From the NCBI RefSeq assembly GCF_008923365.1, contig NZ_WBMR01000024.1, positions 1 through 64,000 of the forward strand: a stretch of DNA of 64,000 bases, in the 5' to 3' direction. The DNA is from Actinomadura montaniterrae (lineage in GTDB: Bacteria; Actinomycetota; Actinomycetes; Streptosporangiales; Streptosporangiaceae). Positions 1 to 8,183 of the stretch are shown here, one piece after another (position 1 is the first letter of the stretch; every line of letters begins with the position of its first letter). The notes beneath the pieces were generated by a model. It was not told the origin of the DNA. It ran no database searches and worked only from the letters and a program-made list of their open reading frames with translations. The position numbers and the translations under genes were made by a program.

Positions 1-392
1 GGCACGGCGGCGTCCGGCGCGCCGGACGCGGAACCGCCGGACGCGGAACCGCCGCGCGCGGAGCCGGGGTCGGCTGGGGCGGGGCCGCGGACCTCCAGGC
101 CGGTGACGGCGCGGCCGTCGTCGAGGACGCCGCGCAGCGCCGGTTCGAGGACCGCCGCGAACTCGCCGTCCAGCACCTCGGTGAGCCGCCGCCCGACGGG
201 GTTGACGCCGTTGCGGCCGCCGGCGCCGCCGCCGCGCAGCAGCGCGCGCAGGGCCGCGTTGGCCCGGCGCAGGCGCAGCCGGCTGTCGAGGAACGCGACG
301 CCGAACGGCACCTCGGTGACCAGGGCGCCGAACAGCGCCGCGTCGGCCAGGGCCGTGTCGGTGCGAGCCGTGTCGCGGGCATCCGGGACCAT
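1..392 (-). CDS. PAS-domain sensor protein (N-terminal part, runs off the window)
   Basis: About 130 N-terminal codons are visible. ATG at 392 follows a GGGGGATGAG-type ribosome site. The text ALFGALVTEVPFGVAFLD followed by LRLRRANAALRALL is typical of the start of a PAS fold (a self-description segment followed by R.N.AL) and the next segment fits the rest of a PAS core. After the domain comes a low-complexity GSASG-repeat linker coded by a 15-base tandem repeat at the window edge. In actinomycetes such proteins commonly continue into GAF and SpoIIE phosphatase or kinase modules, but the output domain lies outside the window, so the function beyond sensing is unknown. It is divergent from the DUF5954 gene. 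Confidence 0.7.
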   Translation of the reverse strand, partial: MVPDARDTARTDTALADAALFGALVTEVPFGVAFLDSRLRLRRANAALRALLRGGGAGGRNGVNPVGRRLTEVLDGEFAAVLEPALRGVLDDGRAVTGLEVRGPAPADPGSARGGSASGGSASGAPDAAV

Positions 393-610
393 CGCCTCAT
401 CCCCCGGTGTCGATCCGGCCACCAGTCTAGACGCGCCCGCCGCCGGGAGGCGGAGGACGCGGGAGCCGGGCCCGGCGCCCGGAATGCGGCCCGCCGGACC
501 CGCATCATCTGTCGGACATAAGCCGTCGATTGGGAGAAGTCGCACGTCAGCGGCGGTCCGGTTCCGCGGATTCCGCTGCGGGACGCGGCGCGGGTCCCGA
601 ACATGAGGAC

Positions 611-1630
611 ATGACGTTCCCGTTGATGCCGGGGTACGACCACATCAACCTGGTCGCCTCCCTCGATCCCGTCACGGCCGTGCGGGACCGCGAGATCGGC
701 GACGCGATCCTCGCTTTCCCGAAGCTCCTCCCCGCCGGGTCGCCCGACTTCGGGTACGCGGTGCAGGCCGGCGCCGAGTGGCGGATCGGCTGCCTGGGCT
801 CGACCGACCCGTCCGCCGCCCGCTACGGCCTGGCCGCGGACCTGCGCCGGGACGCGGCGGACGGCGATCACCCGCCGGGCATGGCGCGGGCGATGCTCGC
901 GGCGGCGGGCCGGCTCGATCCCGAGGAGGGCGCCCAGCTCCCCAAGGACGAGTGGGAGATCGGCGACCGGCGCTACCGGATCATCCGGGTGGAGAAGTAC
1001 ACGCTGCTCGGCGACCGGGTGATGGAGCCGCCCCGGCCGACCGACACGCCCGGCGCCTGCGGCGACGGGATGCTCCGCGGCCACCTGCTGGAGCCCGCGG
1101 CGCCGGCGGGGCGGTGGGAGGCGCAGCTGCGGCTGAACCTGGTCGGCTTCATGCCGGTGCCGGGCTCCGTCCCGGACGTGGTGCTGGCGGAGGCGCGGCA
1201 CGCGGTGCAGGCGTACCCGGGCGTGGTGCTGCTGCCGCCGACGTTCGTCGCGGTCGAGGTCAAGGAGAACGGCTGGGCGCCGCTGACCGGCGGCGACGAT
1301 CCGGACGAGACGCGCCGCCGGCTGGCCCGCTACTTCGCCGACCTGCTGCCGCGGCTGCGCGAGTTCCAGGGCGACCCGCCCGATCCGGCCGAGCTGGCGG
1401 AGTGGGAGCGGGCCGCCGAGCAGATCGAGGCGGCGACCGGGCACGCGTTCACGGCGGCGGGGCGCCGGTTCCGCACCGTGCGGATCTCGCGGATGCTGCG
1501 GCTCGGCCGGGACGGCCCGGAGGGCCCGCGCCCCTCCGACGAGGAGCGCTACGGCCTGTCCGGAGCCGTCCACGGAGACGAGTACGAGGAGTACGACGAG
1601 GAGGAAGAGGAAGAGGAGGAGACCTCATGA
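611..1630 (+). CDS. DUF5954 family protein with polyacidic C-terminal tail
   Basis: A 339-residue protein of unknown function that I place in DUF5954, a family common in Streptomyces and relatives, from the opening DPVTAVRDREIGDA...FPKLLPAGSPDFGYAVQ and the central RYRIIRVEKYTLLGDRVMEPPRPTD segment. No signal peptide or membrane segment is seen. The start at ATG 611 is chosen because GAGGA lies just upstream and family members begin close to the DPV motif; an in-frame extension back to 530 is low-complexity and unlikely. The last ~20 residues are almost only Glu, Asp and Tyr with an uninterrupted glutamate run. The 3' end overlaps the convergent MFS gene by 6 bases. Confidence 0.75.
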   Translation: MTFPLMPGYDHINLVASLDPVTAVRDREIGDAILAFPKLLPAGSPDFGYAVQAGAEWRIGCLGSTDPSAARYGLAADLRRDAADGDHPPGMARAMLAAAGRLDPEEGAQLPKDEWEIGDRRYRIIRVEKYTLLGDRVMEPPRPTDTPGACGDGMLRGHLLEPAAPAGRWEAQLRLNLVGFMPVPGSVPDVVLAEARHAVQAYPGVVLLPPTFVAVEVKENGWAPLTGGDDPDETRRRLARYFADLLPRLREFQGDPPDPAELAEWERAAEQIEAATGHAFTAAGRRFRTVRISRMLRLGRDGPEGPRPSDEERYGLSGAVHGDEYEEYDEEEEEEEETS

Positions 1631-3076
1631 CGGCCGGGCGGCGGCCGCCCGGCCGGTGACGAGGAACACGACGGCCGCGACGAGGCACAGCGCGCCGGCC
1701 GCGCCGAGGCTCGCGACGTCGAAGCCGTGCACGGCCGCGCGCGCCGCCCCGCCCGGGTGGTCCCGCAGGTAGTGCGCGGCGGCCGTCCCGGCGACGGTGC
1801 TGAGCAGGGCGGTGCCGAGGGACGCGCCGATCTGCTGCGACGTCATGACGCCCGCGCCGGCCACGGCGGTGTCGGGTCCCGCGCCGAGCGTGACCGTGCT
1901 GTTGGCGGTGACGAGGACCCAGCCGGTGCCGAGCCCGACGAGCAGGAACACCGGCAGCACGTGCGTCCAGTAGCCGCTGTCGACCCGGACGGTCCCGAGC
2001 AGCGCGAGCCCGGCGGCGATCACCAGCAGGCCCGGGACGAGCAGCGCCCGCACCGGCGCCCGGACGAGCAGCCGGCTCACCCCCCGCACGCCGATCATCA
2101 GCCCGGCCGTGAGCGGCAGGAACGCGACGCCCGCCCGCACGGGCGAGTACCCGAGGACGTTCTGCAGGTAGAAGGTGAGGAAGAAAAGCGCGGCGAACAT
2201 CCCGACGGCCAGGCCGAGGACGGCCAGGTAGGAGCCGCCGCGGCGGCGGTCGAGGACGACCCGCGGCGGCAGCAGCGGCCCGGCCACCCGGGTCTGCGTC
2301 CACGCGAAGGCCGCGAGCAGCGCGACGCCGGCGGCGAGCGGCACGACGGTCGTCGCGGCGCCCCAGCCGTCCGGCTCCGCGCGGGCGAAGCCGAGGACGA
2401 GGCCCATCAGGCCCGCGGTGGCGAGCAGCGCCCCGACGACGTCGATCTTCACGCCGGGCGTGCGCGGCACCGGGCGGACGGCATAGAGCACCCCGGCCCC
2501 GGCGGCGGCCGCGATCGGCACGTTGACGAACATGCACCAGCGCCAGTCGAGGTAGTCGGTGAGGACGCCGCCGAGGACGACGCCGAGCCCGGACGAGCTG
2601 CCCATGACGGTCCCGTAGATCCCGAACGCCCGGCCGCGCTCGGCCGGGGCGGGGAAGGCGGCGGCCATCGTCGCCAGCACGGACGGGGTGAGCAGCGCAC
2701 CGAAGACGCCCTGGGCGGCCCGCGCGGTGAGCAGCAGGGCGGGGCCGGGGGCCGCGCCGCCGAGCGCGGACGCCAGGGCGAACCCGGTCAGGCCGATCAG
2801 CAGCGCGCGGCGGCGGCCGATCAGGTCCGACAGCCGGCCGCCGAGGAGCAGCAGGCCGCCGTAGCCGAGCGCGTAGACGGTGATCACCCACTGCCGGCCC
2901 GGGTCGGACAGGTGCAGGGAGCGCTGCAGCGACGGCAGCGCGATGTTCATGATCGTCATGTCGATGCCGATCATGAGCTGGGCGGTGGCGACGGCGGCCA
3001 GCGCCCACCATCGCCGCGGGTCGGGCTCGGAGCGCGCCGCGCCCTCGCGCTCTCCGGGAACCGTTTCGGTGGTCAT
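1625..3076 (-). CDS. MFS drug:H+ antiporter, DHA2 (EmrB/QacA) family, 14 TM
   Basis: A 483-residue membrane protein. After a short cytoplasmic N-terminus the first helix carries LMIGIDMTIMNIALPSL, the D1 motif of DHA2 exporters (Asp in TM1). The loop 2-3 motif A reads GGRLSDLIGRRRAL near residue 80, and motif C in TM5 reads GSSSGLGVVLGGVL. Length and helix count fit the 14-TM subfamily. It should export hydrophobic or cationic compounds by proton antiport; the substrate cannot be read from sequence. It is divergent from a TetR gene with a likely operator in the 73-base gap, so it is probably de-repressed by its substrate. Confidence 0.85.
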   Translation of the reverse strand: MTTETVPGEREGAARSEPDPRRWWALAAVATAQLMIGIDMTIMNIALPSLQRSLHLSDPGRQWVITVYALGYGGLLLLGGRLSDLIGRRRALLIGLTGFALASALGGAAPGPALLLTARAAQGVFGALLTPSVLATMAAAFPAPAERGRAFGIYGTVMGSSSGLGVVLGGVLTDYLDWRWCMFVNVPIAAAAGAGVLYAVRPVPRTPGVKIDVVGALLATAGLMGLVLGFARAEPDGWGAATTVVPLAAGVALLAAFAWTQTRVAGPLLPPRVVLDRRRGGSYLAVLGLAVGMFAALFFLTFYLQNVLGYSPVRAGVAFLPLTAGLMIGVRGVSRLLVRAPVRALLVPGLLVIAAGLALLGTVRVDSGYWTHVLPVFLLVGLGTGWVLVTANSTVTLGAGPDTAVAGAGVMTSQQIGASLGTALLSTVAGTAAAHYLRDHPGGAARAAVHGFDVASLGAAGALCLVAAVVFLVTGRAAAARPS

Positions 3077-3100
3077 GGTGGCCTCTCGTTGAGTGAACAG

Positions 3101-3123
3101 CTGTAGCGCTACGACTGTAGCGC
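3101..3123. promoter_or_regulatory. Candidate TetR operator between MFS and TetR genes
   Basis: The gap contains the perfect 10-base palindrome GTAGCGCTAC (3103-3112) embedded in two direct copies of CTGTAGCGC (3101-3109 and 3115-3123), 14 bases apart. This is a usual form of a TetR-family operator that would cover promoters in both directions. The assignment is inferred from position and symmetry. Confidence 0.55.
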
Positions 3124-3137
3124 AATGGCCGTCGCAT

Positions 3138-3143
3138 TAGAAT
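3138..3143 (+). promoter_or_regulatory. -10 box of a probably leaderless promoter for the TetR gene
   Basis: TAGAAT ends 6 bases before ATG 3150, and no ribosome site lies before the ATG. This is the spacing expected when transcription starts at the first base of the start codon, a common arrangement in actinomycetes. Confidence 0.45.
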
Positions 3144-3149
3144 GCCCGC

Positions 3150-3758
3150 ATGGGAACGGCATCGCCGTCGCGCGGGCGGAACCGGCGCGGCCAGGGCGAA
3201 CGGCTGCGCGAGGAGATCGTGGCGACCGCGCTGCGGCTCCTGGACGAGCTGGGCGACGACGAGGCGCTGTCGCTGCGCGCGGTGGCCCGGGAGATCGGCA
3301 TCGCGGCGACGTCGGTGTACCTGCACTTCGCCGACCGGGACGCGCTGGTCCTCGCGGCGATGGAGCGCAGCCACGCCGACCTGGTCCGGGCCGCCGACGA
3401 GGCCGAGGCCGCCGCAGGCGACCCGGTGGGCGGGCTGCGCGCGCGCGTGCAGGTCATGGGCACCTGGTCGCACGAGCACCGGGGTCTCTACAAAGTGCTG
3501 CACGAGAGCGCGGTCAACCAGCGGTGCGACACCTCGTTCAAGATGGAGCTCGGCAAGCGCACCACGGCGGCCGTCCAGCGGTGCATGGACGAGGGCCTGG
3601 CGCCCGCCGACGACGCGGCGGCCGTCTCGCTCGACCTGCGCGCGGCCGTCCACGGCGCGGTCTCGATGCGCGTCAACGAGCCGAACCTGCCGTGGGAGCC
3701 GCTGGAGCAGCAGGTCGACCGGCTCCTCACCAAGCTCGTCGGCGTCCGCCTCCCCTAG
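3150..3758 (+). CDS. TetR-family transcriptional regulator
   Basis: A 202-residue protein. The N-terminal HTH (residues ~17-62) reads REEIVATALRLLDELG...LSLRAVAREIGIAATSVYLHFADRDALVLAAM, the TetR signature with the YxHFxDRxxL recognition end. The C-terminal part is a ligand domain of the WHG/TetR_C type (HEHRGLYKVLHES, AAVHGAVSMRVNEP). It is divergent from the DHA2 exporter and very likely represses it and itself. The 3' end is only 21 bases from the convergent ABC gene stop. Confidence 0.88.
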   Translation: MGTASPSRGRNRRGQGERLREEIVATALRLLDELGDDEALSLRAVAREIGIAATSVYLHFADRDALVLAAMERSHADLVRAADEAEAAAGDPVGGLRARVQVMGTWSHEHRGLYKVLHESAVNQRCDTSFKMELGKRTTAAVQRCMDEGLAPADDAAAVSLDLRAAVHGAVSMRVNEPNLPWEPLEQQVDRLLTKLVGVRLP

Positions 3759-3779
3759 CGGCGGCGTCTGCGGAGCCGC

Positions 3780-5558
3780 CTACAGGTACGCGCGGGCCTG
3801 GAGCTCGAACAGCTCGGCGTAGAGCCCGCCTTCGGCGAGGAGCGCGGCGTGGTCCCCGGCCTGGACGACCCGCCCGCCGTCCATGACGACGATGAGGTCG
3901 GCCATCCGGACGGTCGAGAAGCGGTGCGACACCACGATCGTGATCGCGCCGGTGCCGGCGGCGGTGCGGCGCGCGGCGTCCAGGTAGCGGCGGAACAGGG
4001 CGTCCTCGGTGGGCGCGTCCAGGCTCGCGGTCGGCTCGTCCAGGACGAGCAGCAGCGGGTGGTCGCGCATCATCGCGCGGCCGAGGGCGAGCTTCTGCCA
4101 CTGCCCGCCGGACAGGTCGGCGCCGCCCTGGAACGACTTCCCGAGCGGGGTGTCGAGACCGTCCGGCAGCTCGTCTATGACGCTCGTCCCGGCGGCCCGG
4201 TCGAGGGCGGTGCGCAGCGCGTCCTCGTCGTCGAGGCGGGGCAGGTCGCCGATGCCGACGGCCTCGCCCGCGCGCAGGTTCCACTTCACGAAGTCCTGGA
4301 AGGCGGCGGACGTGCGGGCGCGCCACGCGGCGCGGTCGATGGCCGCGAGGTCGGTGCCGTCCAGCAGGATCCGCCCGCTCGTCGGCGCGTACATGCCGGT
4401 CAGCAGCTTGACCAGGGTGGTCTTGCCCGCGCCGTTCTCGCCGATCAGCGCGACGGTGCCGCCGGCGGGCAGGGTGAGGTCCACCCCGCGCAGGACGGGC
4501 GCGTCGGTGCCCGGGTAGGCGAACGCGACGTCCTCCAGCGTGATGCCGTGGTCGAGGCGGCCGGGGGCGGGCGCGCCGCCGGAGCGCTGCGCGGCCGCGT
4601 GGTCCTCCAGCCACAGCAGGCTCTGCGCGGCGGACGCCGTGGTGACGATCTGCCCGATCGCGTTGGACGCCTGCGAGACGGTGAGCTGGGCGCGGCGCAG
4701 CAGGCTGACCGCGAGGACGACCTGGCCCGCCGACGCGTCGCCGCGCGCGGCCCGGACGGCGATGAGCGCGATCGCGCCGGAGAACGCGGCGGCGTACAGG
4801 AACCAGCCGAGCGCGCTCCACAGGGCGCCGGCGGACGCGGCGCGGACGGTGGCGCGGCGGGCGGCGGCACTGAGCCGGTCGTGCCGGGCGCGCAGCTCGG
4901 GCCCGAGGCCGTAGGTCCGCAGTTCCTTGGCGGGCCCGGCGGTCGCGGCCAGCTCGAACAGCTCCCCGGCGAGGCGCCGCTGGTCCGCGACGGCGGCGTC
5001 CGCGCGCTCGCGCAGCGCGACGGACCGCTTGTCGGCGAGGTACGGGGGCAGCCCGGCGAGGGGCAGCAGCGCGAGCGGCCAGTACACGGTCGCGAGCAGG
5101 AACGCGATCCCGACCGTCCGGACGACGACGGACGCGAGCGTGAGCGCCTGCCGGGGCCCGGACGCGAGCATCGGGCGGCGCTGTTCGAGCCGTTCCAGCT
5201 CGGCGAGGTAGCCGGGCCGCTCGAAGTGCTCCAGGCCGGGGACGGCGTTGACGAGCGCGGCGATCCGCGCGGACAGCCACACCGACACCTCGTCGGTCAG
5301 CGCGGTCAGCCGTCCGGCGGACACGATCATCAGGGTCCAGGACAGGGTGAACAGGACGGCGACGGTGACGGTCCCGGCGATCTCCGCGGCGGCGTCGTGC
5401 CGCGCCAGGGCGTCGACCATCGTGCGGATGCCGACCGGGTAGGCGATCTGGGTGAGCGCGGTCGCGAGCGTGGTCAGCGCGGCGACGGTCATCGGGCGCG
5501 GCGCGGCCCGGAACCCGTCGGCGACCAGGACGCGGAACGTGCGGCGGACCGTCGTCAT
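3780..5558 (-). CDS. ABC exporter half-transporter (TMD-NBD), second subunit
   Basis: A 592-residue fusion of a six-helix type IV exporter membrane domain (~1-330) and a nucleotide-binding domain (~350-592). Walker A is GENGAGKTTLVKLL, the signature is LSGGQWQKLALGRA, Walker B plus catalytic Glu is LLLVLDEPTASLD, and the switch His is in VVSHRFSTV. The start ATG 5558 overlaps the stop of the upstream ABC gene as ATGA, so the two are translationally coupled and should form a heterodimer. The likely role is export of a lipid, peptide or drug; the substrate is unknown. All catalytic motifs look intact in both halves, so this is not an obvious degenerate-site heterodimer. Confidence 0.87.
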   Translation of the reverse strand: MTTVRRTFRVLVADGFRAAPRPMTVAALTTLATALTQIAYPVGIRTMVDALARHDAAAEIAGTVTVAVLFTLSWTLMIVSAGRLTALTDEVSVWLSARIAALVNAVPGLEHFERPGYLAELERLEQRRPMLASGPRQALTLASVVVRTVGIAFLLATVYWPLALLPLAGLPPYLADKRSVALRERADAAVADQRRLAGELFELAATAGPAKELRTYGLGPELRARHDRLSAAARRATVRAASAGALWSALGWFLYAAAFSGAIALIAVRAARGDASAGQVVLAVSLLRRAQLTVSQASNAIGQIVTTASAAQSLLWLEDHAAAQRSGGAPAPGRLDHGITLEDVAFAYPGTDAPVLRGVDLTLPAGGTVALIGENGAGKTTLVKLLTGMYAPTSGRILLDGTDLAAIDRAAWRARTSAAFQDFVKWNLRAGEAVGIGDLPRLDDEDALRTALDRAAGTSVIDELPDGLDTPLGKSFQGGADLSGGQWQKLALGRAMMRDHPLLLVLDEPTASLDAPTEDALFRRYLDAARRTAAGTGAITIVVSHRFSTVRMADLIVVMDGGRVVQAGDHAALLAEGGLYAELFELQARAYL

Positions 5559-7393
5559 GCCTCGCTCTCCTTCTCGTCGCGGAAGCGGGCGGCCTGGAGG
5601 CGGAACATCTCCGCGTAGGTCCCGCCGAGCGCCATCAGCTCGTCGTGGGTGCCCTGCTCGGCGAGGCGTCCGCCGTCCAGCACGCAGATCCGGTCGGCGC
5701 GGCGCACGGTCGAGAAGCGGTGCGAGATGACGATGGATGTGAGGCCGCGCGTGAGGTCGAGGAACCGGTCGTAGAAGGCGGCCTCGGCGCGGACGTCCAG
5801 CCACGCGGTCGGCTCGTCGAGGACGAGCACCGCCGCGCCGTGCTCGACGGCGAACAGCGCCCGGGCGAGGGCGACGCGCTGCCACTGCCCGCCGGACAGG
5901 TCGGTCCCGCCCGCGTACTGGCGGGACAGGACGGTGTCCCAGCCGACCTCCGCGGCGAGGTCGAGTGCGCCGGCGCGGGCGGCGGCGCGGGCGCGGCCGT
6001 CTACGTCCCCTGCGTGCTCGACGGCGCCGAGCGCGACGTTCTCGCCGAGCGGCAGCGGGTAGCGGTTGAAGTCCTGGAACACGGCGGCGAACCGGCGCTG
6101 CCAGCGCGCCGCGTCGAGGTCGCGGAGCGGCACGCCGTCCACGGTGATGGTCCCGCCGGTCGGGTCGTGCATGCGGGCGAGCAGCTTGACCAGCGTGGTC
6201 TTCCCGGCGCCGTTCACGCCGACGATCGCGGTGGAGCGTCCCGCCGGGATCTCCAGGTCGAGGCCGTCGAGGACGGGTTCGCCGCCGGGGTAGGCGAAGC
6301 GGACGCCGTCCAGCCGGATGCCGTGCTCGGGGAGCCCGGCCGGGTCCCGGCCGCCGCTCAGGTCCTCGCGGGCGGCGCGCAGGCGCGCCTCCAGCGCGGC
6401 CTGGTCGGGCAGGGCCGAGACCATCCACTCGGCGGAGATGTCGCCGGTGGTGACGGTGCCCGCGTACATGGTGGCGGGCAGCAGCGGCAGCATGACCGAC
6501 AGCTCCCGCAGGCCGATCCGGTGGTGCAGCGCCGCGTACGCGAGCGTGCCGCCCGCGACGAGGTACGCGGCGAGGACGGCGCCGGCGAGCAGGTAGGCGC
6601 GGCGGCTGAGCCGGGCGTAGGTCTCCCGGTTCGTGGCCATGCCCGTCGCCCAGTGCTCGCGGTACCGGTCGATCGTCCAGTCGCCGAGGCCGAAGACGCG
6701 CAGCTCCTTCGCGGCGGCCGGGCGGATCGCCAGGTAGAGGAAGTACCAGGCGCGCCGGAGCACCTCGGCCTTCGTCCGGAACCCGACGATCTGGGCGAGG
6801 ATGATCTTCCGCAGCGGGCGGTGGATCAGCAGCCACACGGCGAGCAGCGCGAGCCCGAGCCACCACCGGAACGTGGCGAGGACGGCGCAGGCCGTGATCC
6901 CGGCGAGCCGGGACCCGGCGGCGGAGGCGAGCGCGACGGGCGCGTCCGCGGGGATGTGGCCCGTCAGCCTGCCCCTGGCCAGTTCCAGCCGGTCCTGGGT
7001 CTCCGGGGCCTCCAGGTGCGCGACGCCCGCCGGGCCGCTGACGGCGGCCATGAGCCGGCTCTGCAGGTCGTCCACCAGGCGCGCCTTCACGCACGCGCTC
7101 AGCCATTCCTGGTACGGGCCGGTGAGGAGGGTCGCCGCGTAGAGCAGGCCCGCGACCAGCAGCGCGACGGCGAGGGCGCGCCCGGCGGCACCGTGCAGGT
7201 GCGCGGCGGCTGCCGCCGGGATGCGCCCGACCGCGTACCCGAGCGCGATCAGGCTCGCGTTCGGCAGCAGCGCGTTCGCCAGCACCAGCAGGGCGACCGC
7301 GGCCGACCAGCCCTTGCCCGCGCCCCAGAGCATCCGCAGCGCGCGCACCCGGCCGGACCCGGCGAGCCGTTCCGGCAGCCCTGCGATGACCAC
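5555..7393 (-). CDS. ABC exporter half-transporter (TMD-NBD), first subunit
   Basis: A 612-residue TMD-NBD exporter half. NBD motifs are Walker A GVNGAGKTTLVKLLA, signature LSGGQWQRVALARALF, Walker B VLVLDEPTAWLD and switch VISHRFSTV. Start choice matters here: the reading frame stays open upstream past 7393, but GTG 7393 has a clean GGAGG five bases before it. The 22-bp palindrome at 7405-7426 lies just upstream, so a longer protein would have to be coded through the operator and would overlap the divergent TetR gene. The gene is coupled by ATGA to the second subunit and is probably controlled by the TetR at 7470. Confidence 0.85.
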   Translation of the reverse strand: MVIAGLPERLAGSGRVRALRMLWGAGKGWSAAVALLVLANALLPNASLIALGYAVGRIPAAAAAHLHGAAGRALAVALLVAGLLYAATLLTGPYQEWLSACVKARLVDDLQSRLMAAVSGPAGVAHLEAPETQDRLELARGRLTGHIPADAPVALASAAGSRLAGITACAVLATFRWWLGLALLAVWLLIHRPLRKIILAQIVGFRTKAEVLRRAWYFLYLAIRPAAAKELRVFGLGDWTIDRYREHWATGMATNRETYARLSRRAYLLAGAVLAAYLVAGGTLAYAALHHRIGLRELSVMLPLLPATMYAGTVTTGDISAEWMVSALPDQAALEARLRAAREDLSGGRDPAGLPEHGIRLDGVRFAYPGGEPVLDGLDLEIPAGRSTAIVGVNGAGKTTLVKLLARMHDPTGGTITVDGVPLRDLDAARWQRRFAAVFQDFNRYPLPLGENVALGAVEHAGDVDGRARAAARAGALDLAAEVGWDTVLSRQYAGGTDLSGGQWQRVALARALFAVEHGAAVLVLDEPTAWLDVRAEAAFYDRFLDLTRGLTSIVISHRFSTVRRADRICVLDGGRLAEQGTHDELMALGGTYAEMFRLQAARFRDEKESEA

Positions 7394-7404
7394 GTCGGCC
7401 TCCA

Positions 7405-7426
7405 AAAGTTGATGCGCATCAACTTT
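7405..7426. promoter_or_regulatory. 22-bp perfect palindromic operator, ABC exporter/TetR
   Basis: AAAGTTGATGC is followed immediately by its exact reverse complement GCATCAACTTT. It sits just ahead of the ribosome site of the ABC gene and 44 bases before the divergent TetR start, with an AT-rich TAGAAC near 7434 as a possible -10 element for the regulator. TTGATGCGCATCAA is a classical TetR-type operator core. Binding is inferred. Confidence 0.75.
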
Positions 7427-7469
7427 GGCAGAATAGAACCGTCCGGCCCGCCGCACCAGAGGGTTCCCC

Positions 7470-8183
7470 ATGCCGACCGCCCGCCGTCCCCGCCAGGCCC
7501 GCGCCATCGAGACGCGCCGCCGCGTCTACGAGGCGGCGGTCGCCGAGTTCGAGCGGTCCGGCGTCGAGGCCGCCCGGATCGAGGACATCGTCACCGCGGC
7601 CGGCGTCAGCTGGGGGACGTTCTTCACCTACTTCCCGAGCAAGGACGACGTGGTGCTGGAGGCCGCGATCGTCACCTGCGCCGCGTTCGCGGACGCGTGC
7701 CGCAAGGGCCTCGCTGCCGGCTCCGGCACCGGGGTCATCGTCGGCAACGCCTTCGCGGCGCTGCGCCGCGCCGCGCCCGCGCCCGGCCCGTTCCGCGACG
7801 CGATCATGCGCGGGATCGCGAACCAGCCCGAACGCCTGTCGGACCACCTCGGCGAGGACGTCCCGAACCCGGTGCTCGCGCTGGCGGAGGTGCTGGAGGC
7901 CGGGCAGCGGCGCGGCGACGTCGCCGCCGGGGAGCCGCCCGAGTCGCTCGCGGCCGTCCTGGTCCACGCGACGATCGCCGCGGGCCGGCGGGAGGCGGCG
8001 ATGGAGCGGGCGGCGGGCGCGACGCAGCGCTCCGGCCTGCCGCTCACCGTCCTCACCATCAAGCTGCTGCTGCGCGGGATGCGCCCCGACCCGGAGCCCG
8101 GCGATCCTCGGGAAGTCGCGCTGGAGCGCGCGGCGGCGGCGCTCCGCGACGCGGCCGAACCGGACGGGCCCCGGATCCCCTAG
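7470..8183 (+). CDS. TetR-family transcriptional regulator of the ABC exporter
   Basis: A 237-residue protein. The HTH lies at residues ~10-58: RAIETRRRVYEAAVAEFERSG followed by IEDIVTAAGVSWGTFFTYFPSKDDVVLEAA, a clear TetR pattern. The C-terminal domain is not assignable to a ligand class. It is divergent from the two-gene ABC exporter across the 22-bp palindrome, which implies local repression. Its stop overlaps the stop region of the convergent acyl-CoA dehydrogenase gene by 4 bases, so little room remains for a terminator. Confidence 0.87.
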   Translation: MPTARRPRQARAIETRRRVYEAAVAEFERSGVEAARIEDIVTAAGVSWGTFFTYFPSKDDVVLEAAIVTCAAFADACRKGLAAGSGTGVIVGNAFAALRRAAPAPGPFRDAIMRGIANQPERLSDHLGEDVPNPVLALAEVLEAGQRRGDVAAGEPPESLAAVLVHATIAAGRREAAMERAAGATQRSGLPLTVLTIKLLLRGMRPDPEPGDPREVALERAAAALRDAAEPDGPRIP

